This document shows, in pieces, positions 7,090-9,601 of a stretch of DNA of 9,601 bases (position 1 is the stretch's first letter; every line of letters begins with the position of its first letter). Source of the stretch: RH2-MAG17b sp035945515 (GTDB lineage Bacteria > Acidobacteriota > Terriglobia > UBA7540); NCBI GenBank assembly GCA_035945515.1, contig DASZAE010000453.1:1-9601 (forward strand). The letters are read 5' to 3'. The notes beneath the pieces are model-generated. The model searched no databases. It was not told where the DNA came from and worked only from the letters and a program-made list of their open reading frames with translations. Made by a program: the position numbers and the translations under genes.

Positions 7090-7974
7090 CTATGCGAACG
7101 CCAAATTGAGGTTATTGATGGCCTCGTCAATCTCCGCGGTGTTCTTGTAGCCGACCGTCACGGAACTGACCCCCGCATTTCTAAATGCAAACCTCATCGC
7201 CGCTTGGCGATCCGCGCGGGTCGTGAAGGCGCCTTCTCCGACAAGCTTCATGCTGATTACGCCCATGCCTTCTTTACGGACCTGCTTCACATGCGCGACG
7301 ACCTCACCCACGTTGCCCAAGCCCTCCGTGTTGTAATCCTCTGCGTCCATCCTTACGCCTTTATGATTCATCCGGATCATTGCCACTTGAAGCCAATTGT
7401 CCTTCGGAACCTGGCGGAGCGCGGGAAGGCCATGGACGGATGCGCCGCGTGCTTTCACAATATGACGCGATTGAGCTTCCGCAATGCCATCTTGCCACCG
7501 GAGGCTATCTTCAGGCCACGTTGCAAGATGCTGCCAGTGCAGCAGCATCACGTCAAAATAGTCGGTGTTGGCAAGCTTGCGCAACTCATCGATCTTCTGT
7601 AAAGGATCGACGCCTTCACGCGTGGTCACCTTCGACATCAGTTGATAGTTCTCGCGCGGAATACCTTTCAGCGCCACGCCGAGCATCCTGTGCATGTCGC
7701 CATAAGACTCAGCCGTTTCAAAAAAGCGAATGCCGCGGTCGTAGGCATAGCGGACCAGCTTCGTAAATTGATCTTGCCCCAGTTCGCGCTGCACTCGTCC
7801 ACCGAAGGTGCCCGTGCCAAAGGCGAGCCGCGTCACCTTTACGCCGGATTTCCCGAGCGGCACCATCTCTGTCGCTGTTCCGTCCGCTGCCCTTAGTTGC
7901 AAACCTCCCGCGCCAGCGAGCGCCGCTGCGGCAAGTCCGGTTTTCAGGAAAGTACGTCTGGAATAGTGGGCCAT
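7090..7974 (-). CDS. Aldo/keto reductase with Tat signal
   Basis: With the ATG at 7974 the protein has 294 residues. SRRTFLKTG at 5-13 is a near-perfect Tat motif, followed by a hydrophobic Ala/Gly-rich stretch and a likely cut after RAA (28-30). The AKR barrel is complete: LGKSGVKVTRLAFGTGTFGG at about 40-59; FFETAESYG at 84-92; LMSKVTT at 112-118; VMLLHWQH at 142-149; and the NADPH-side 'GVSSVTVGYKN' near the C-terminus. The catalytic tetrad Asp-Tyr-Lys-His maps to E86, Y91, K115 and H146, so Asp is replaced by Glu. The substrate is unknown; sugar or quinone-like carbonyls are possible. NADPH is scarce in the periplasm, so Tat export suggests that a pre-bound cofactor is carried across. An alternative ATG 11 codons upstream (8007) is less likely, because the Shine-Dalgarno sits before 7974. 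Convergent with the ridA-like gene. Confidence 0.87.
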   Translation of the reverse strand: MAHYSRRTFLKTGLAAAALAGAGGLQLRAADGTATEMVPLGKSGVKVTRLAFGTGTFGGRVQRELGQDQFTKLVRYAYDRGIRFFETAESYGDMHRMLGVALKGIPRENYQLMSKVTTREGVDPLQKIDELRKLANTDYFDVMLLHWQHLATWPEDSLRWQDGIAEAQSRHIVKARGASVHGLPALRQVPKDNWLQVAMIRMNHKGVRMDAEDYNTEGLGNVGEVVAHVKQVRKEGMGVISMKLVGEGAFTTRADRQAAMRFAFRNAGVSSVTVGYKNTAEIDEAINNLNLAFA

Positions 7975-7981
7975 TGATTTA

Positions 7982-7987
7982 TCCTCC
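7982..7987 (-). promoter_or_regulatory. Ribosome binding site deciding the aldo/keto reductase start
   Basis: On the - strand GGAGGA stands 7 bases before the ATG at 7974. It excludes the in-frame upstream ATG at 8007, which would add 11 residues ahead of the Tat motif. Confidence 0.7.
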
Positions 7988-8242
7988 AATGGGCCATATC
8001 TTACCACGAGTCAATACTCTGATGCTTGCCAGCAAATCGAATAGATTTTACCCTAGCACGAACGGTTCTCCGCCGAAACAAGACCGGAAACCACCGTGCC
8101 AGAGACACCCAGCGCCCACATATCAGCGCACAAGTGATCACGGCATTGTAGGTGGTTTGTCAGGCAGCAGTTTATGCTAAATCGCTTTGGTGGGTAGCAC
8201 GGCTGAAGGAGAAGCCAAAGATCAGAAAATTGATTGGGAAAA
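7988..8242. other. Intergenic stretch without a supportable gene
   Basis: Upstream region of the aldo/keto reductase gene. Short open frames on both strands show no recognisable protein pattern, and none has both a ribosome binding site and a sensible N-terminus. It presumably carries the aldo/keto reductase promoter; a TTGACT (- strand, about 8010-8015) is visible but has no matching -10 at normal spacing. Near 8185-8220 CTTTGGT pairs with GCCAAAG. Confidence 0.55.
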
Positions 8243-8251
8243 TCAGTGTTT

Positions 8252-8272
8252 ATGAATATCAAGCTTGCTCCG
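8252..8272 (+). repeat. Left terminal inverted repeat
   Basis: The 21 bases begin ATGAATATCAAG and contain AAGCTT at 8261-8266. They are the exact reverse complement of 8591-8611. Confidence 0.85.
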
Positions 8273-8362
8273 GCAGAAATACCGCGACGCACTCTGGTCG
8301 GGAAACCGCCGGCAACGCCCCTCACCCGGCTCGCGGAGTTTACCCTGAGCGGAAATGCCGGG

Positions 8363-8394
8363 ATTCTTCGCTTCGCTCAGAATGACAAGCGAAG
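8363..8394. repeat. REP-like hairpin inside the left arm
   Basis: TTCGCTTCGCTCAGAATGAC follows ATTC here, giving a hairpin ATTCT (8363-8367) with AGAAT (8379-8383). A competing pair is CTTCGCTT (8366-8373) with AAGCGAAG (8387-8394). I recall near-identical short sequences scattered through many bacterial genomes, including acidobacteria; this comes from memory and was not searched. It falls in the extra segment found in only one arm of the palindrome. Confidence 0.55.
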
Positions 8395-8447
8395 GGCTCG
8401 CCACCCTCTCCCGATGAGTGTGGGGGACAACTAACGTTGCCGACGAA

Positions 8448-8493
8448 GAATCAATAAGTTACAAGGGTTGCTTCATCCGTAAGTTGTTGATTC
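8448..8493. repeat. Central inverted repeat of the element
   Basis: GAATCAATAAGTTAC (8448-8462) pairs with GTAAGTTGTTGATTC (8479-8493) at 13 of 15 positions around a 16-base loop. It marks the centre of the palindrome. Confidence 0.7.
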
Positions 8494-8590
8494 TAGGTTC
8501 GACCTCCGAGTTGTCCCACAGACTCCCGATGGGAGAGGGTGCCCGCCGAAGGAGGGCGGGTGAGGGGAAGCGTCCCGAGGAACTTGGCAT

Positions 8591-8611
8591 CGGAGCAAGC
8601 TTGATATTCAT
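8591..8611 (-). repeat. Right terminal inverted repeat
   Basis: The 21 bases start CGGAGCAAGCTTGATATTCA and mirror 8252-8272 without mismatch. Confidence 0.85.
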
Positions 8612-8705
8612 GTCAGTGTTTATAAGCGCGCAACAGCCTTGGGGGGCATCGTAACAGATTTACTGAGTACTCTTACTTCGGGTTGTGCTTCGCAGGTCAA
8701 AAAGT

Positions 8706-8792
8706 TGGTGCCGAAGAGAGGACTCGAACCTCCACACCCTGTCGGGTACTACACCCTGAATGTAGCGCGTCTGCCAATTCCGCCACTTCGGC
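8706..8792 (-). tRNA. tRNA-Leu (anticodon CAG)
   Basis: Read on the - strand: acceptor GCCGAAG (8792-8786) pairs with CTTCGGC (8716-8710), discriminator A at 8709 and an encoded CCA at 8708-8706. The D arm reads GGCGGAATTGGCAGACGC. The anticodon stem CTACA/TGTAG encloses the loop TTCAGGG, giving anticodon CAG (8758-8756), which reads CUG leucine codons. A long variable arm (ACCCGACAGGGT region) is typical of class II tRNA-Leu, and the T arm GGAGGTTCGAGTCCTC is standard. A run of five Ts lies just beyond the CCA (8703-8695 region, - strand ACTTTTTGAC), perhaps assisting termination. Confidence 0.96.
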
Positions 8793-8839
8793 AAGGCACA
8801 TCTGGCCGCAGGGGAGCAAGCGCCGCCGGGCCGTGGGAT

Positions 8840-8870
8840 TTATGTTGCCATTCAGCGCCCATCCTGTCAA
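8840..8870 (-). promoter_or_regulatory. Candidate promoter of the tRNA-Leu gene
   Basis: A perfect -35 box TTGACA occurs on the - strand at 8870-8865, 73 bases before the tRNA. The best -10-like sequence is CATAAA at about 20 bases spacing; at 17 bases only CAACAT is found. The -35 is convincing, the -10 is not. Confidence 0.4.
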
Positions 8871-8980
8871 GAATGGAGCTTGCAAAACGTGCTGCTCACG
8901 CAACGAAAGCAGGATGACAGGCGGCGCTTTTCAGGATAGACTTTTCGACTTCGGAAGCGTTCACCCGGGAGGATTGAGCC

Positions 8981-9601
8981 ATGATGAACGATACGATTGT
9001 CTGCCTGCTGGCCGGGGGCGCCGGCGAGCGTCTTTATCCTCTCACGCGCGACCGCGCCAAACCAGCCGTTCCCTTCGGCGGCGCTTACCGTATTGTCGAC
9101 ATCTCGCTGTCGAACTGCGTCAATTCCGACTTGCGGCGCATTTTCGTCGTGACCCAGTACAAGGCGCTCTCGCTTAACCGACATCTGCGCGAAGGCTGGA
9201 GCATTGTCGCCAACGAGCTCGGCGAATACGTGCAGGTGCTTCCTCCTATGAAGCGCGTGGGCGAGAGCTGGTACCAAGGCACGGCGGACGCGATCTATCA
9301 GAACCTCTACTCGATTGGCTCCGAGCCTTGCAAATACGTCCTGATCCTTTCCGGCGACCACGTCTACAAGATGGATTATCAGTTGATGATCAAGCGCCAT
9401 ATCGAATCAGGCGCGGATGTGACGGTGGGGACGATTGAGTTTGACCGCTCGGAAGCCTCGCGGTTCGGCGTGGTGGAGCTCGATTCGCAGGGCCGCATCG
9501 TGGGCTGGCAGGAAAAGCCGCCGGACCCGAAACCCTCGCCTTACGATCCAGCCAAGTCGCACGTCTCCATGGGCATTTACTGTTTCAACCGCGACCTGCT
9601 C
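8981..9601 (+). CDS. glgC: Glucose-1-phosphate adenylyltransferase, N-terminal half
   Basis: The gene runs off the window after 207 codons; the full enzyme usually has about 400-430 residues. It makes ADP-glucose from glucose-1-phosphate and ATP, the committed step of glycogen synthesis, in the cytoplasm. The nucleotidyltransferase fold is clear: the phosphate loop LAGGAGERLYPLTRDRAKPA at 10-29, then VPFGGAYRIVDISLSNC at 30-46, WYQGTADAIYQNL at 97-109, the metal/catalytic segment SGDHVYKMDY at 124-133 with D127, FGVVELD at 162-168, the sugar-phosphate site QEKP at 177-180 and VSMGIYCF at 195-202. The loop reads AGERL rather than the enterobacterial RGTRL, a variant I know from acidobacterial-type GlgC. 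GGGAGGA at 8967-8973 stands 7 bases before the ATG at 8981, supporting that start over the next ATG at 8984. It is transcribed divergently from the tRNA gene. Confidence 0.93.
   Translation, partial: MMNDTIVCLLAGGAGERLYPLTRDRAKPAVPFGGAYRIVDISLSNCVNSDLRRIFVVTQYKALSLNRHLREGWSIVANELGEYVQVLPPMKRVGESWYQGTADAIYQNLYSIGSEPCKYVLILSGDHVYKMDYQLMIKRHIESGADVTVGTIEFDRSEASRFGVVELDSQGRIVGWQEKPPDPKPSPYDPAKSHVSMGIYCFNRDLL

Larger units (their letters stand above)
8243..8623. mobile_element. Palindromic MITE-like element
   Basis: The stretch is framed by an 11-base direct repeat, TCAGTGTTTAT (8243-8253 and 8613-8623), and inside it by perfect 21-base terminal inverted repeats (8252-8272 and 8591-8611). Further blocks mirror one another in order: CCCCTCACCCG at 8318-8328 with its complement at 8557-8567; CACCCTCTCCC at 8402-8412 with its complement at 8531-8541; a GACAACT/AGTTGTC pair (8426-8432 and 8509-8515); and a central 15-base arm pair, 8448-8462 with 8479-8493, 13 of 15 matching. 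The left arm has about 58 bases more than the right between the second and third blocks. There is no transposase gene, so it would be non-autonomous. It lies between the aldo/keto reductase promoter and a tRNA gene. The direct repeat overlaps the left terminal repeat by two bases and lies one base beyond the right one, so exact ends are uncertain. Confidence 0.65.

Noticed and set aside
7015..7602. Open frame of 195 codons on the + strand
   Set aside because: It is antisense to the aldo/keto reductase and covers the terminator hairpin; no family pattern.
8185..8220. Inverted repeat CTTTGGT/GCCAAAG
   Set aside because: Seven pairs with a long loop, no T-run and no adjacent gene end; chance pairing is likely.
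8053..8654. Short open frames within the intergenic region and the palindrome
   Set aside because: They consist of terminal-repeat and hairpin sequence read as protein; no ribosome binding site and no domain pattern.
8863..8921. Inverted repeat CCTGTCA/TGACAGG upstream of glgC
   Set aside because: Seven bases separated by 45; it overlaps the candidate tRNA promoter, and there is no other sign of an operator.
8683..9400. Open frames on both strands across the tRNA and glgC start
   Set aside because: They run through the tRNA-Leu gene or antisense to glgC and match no protein family.

Overview
The window looks like a chromosomal segment from a moderately GC-rich soil-type bacterium, most likely an acidobacterium (Acidobacteriota). 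This rests on protein style and gene mix, not on a marker gene: a SelA-like PLP enzyme, a Tat-exported DUF362 protein, an exported amidohydrolase of the EF_0837 type, a secreted RidA and a Tat-exported aldo/keto reductase, next to a glgC whose N-terminus matches the acidobacterial/deltaproteobacterial style as I remember it. The assignment is an inference.

Layout. Bases 2-202 are the 3' end of a SelA/DgaE-like PLP enzyme. Bases 258-4920 form a tight four-gene run on the + strand: DUF362 protein (GTG start, Tat signal), an eight-bladed PQQ-type propeller (9 bases after the previous stop and in the same frame), an exported ApbE-type flavin transferase (start overlaps the propeller gene by 14 bases), and a secreted protein of unknown function (12 bases after apbE). 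After 62 bases comes a secreted metal-dependent amidohydrolase (4983-6356), and after 139 bases a secreted RidA-family protein (6496-6954). A strong hairpin at 7019-7055 separates this block from a convergent Tat-exported aldo/keto reductase (7090-7974, - strand).

Bases 7988-8705 hold no gene that I can support. Their main content is a palindromic, MITE-like element (about 8243-8623) with 21-base perfect terminal inverted repeats, a flanking 11-base direct repeat, internal inverted blocks, and a REP-like hairpin that seems to be inserted in only the left arm. A tRNA-Leu(CAG) gene with encoded CCA follows on the - strand (8706-8792). Divergent from it is the first half of glgC (8981 to the window end).

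How the genes may work together. SelA-like ammonia-lyase/transaminase-fold enzymes and EF_0837-type amidohydrolases are known neighbours in other bacteria (the EF_0837/EF_0838 group; DgaE of D-glucosaminate catabolism), and RidA proteins hydrolyse the enamine/imine products of PLP enzymes. A catabolic module for an N-acylated amino sugar, a D-amino acid or a similar amine is therefore plausible. What stands out is location: five of the seven complete proteins in the 258-7974 block have clear Sec or Tat export signals and a sixth (ApbE) a probable one; only the propeller lacks one. The chemistry seems to have moved to the cell envelope. DUF362, ApbE and the propeller suggest a redox or cofactor branch, but no flavinylation target is visible here.
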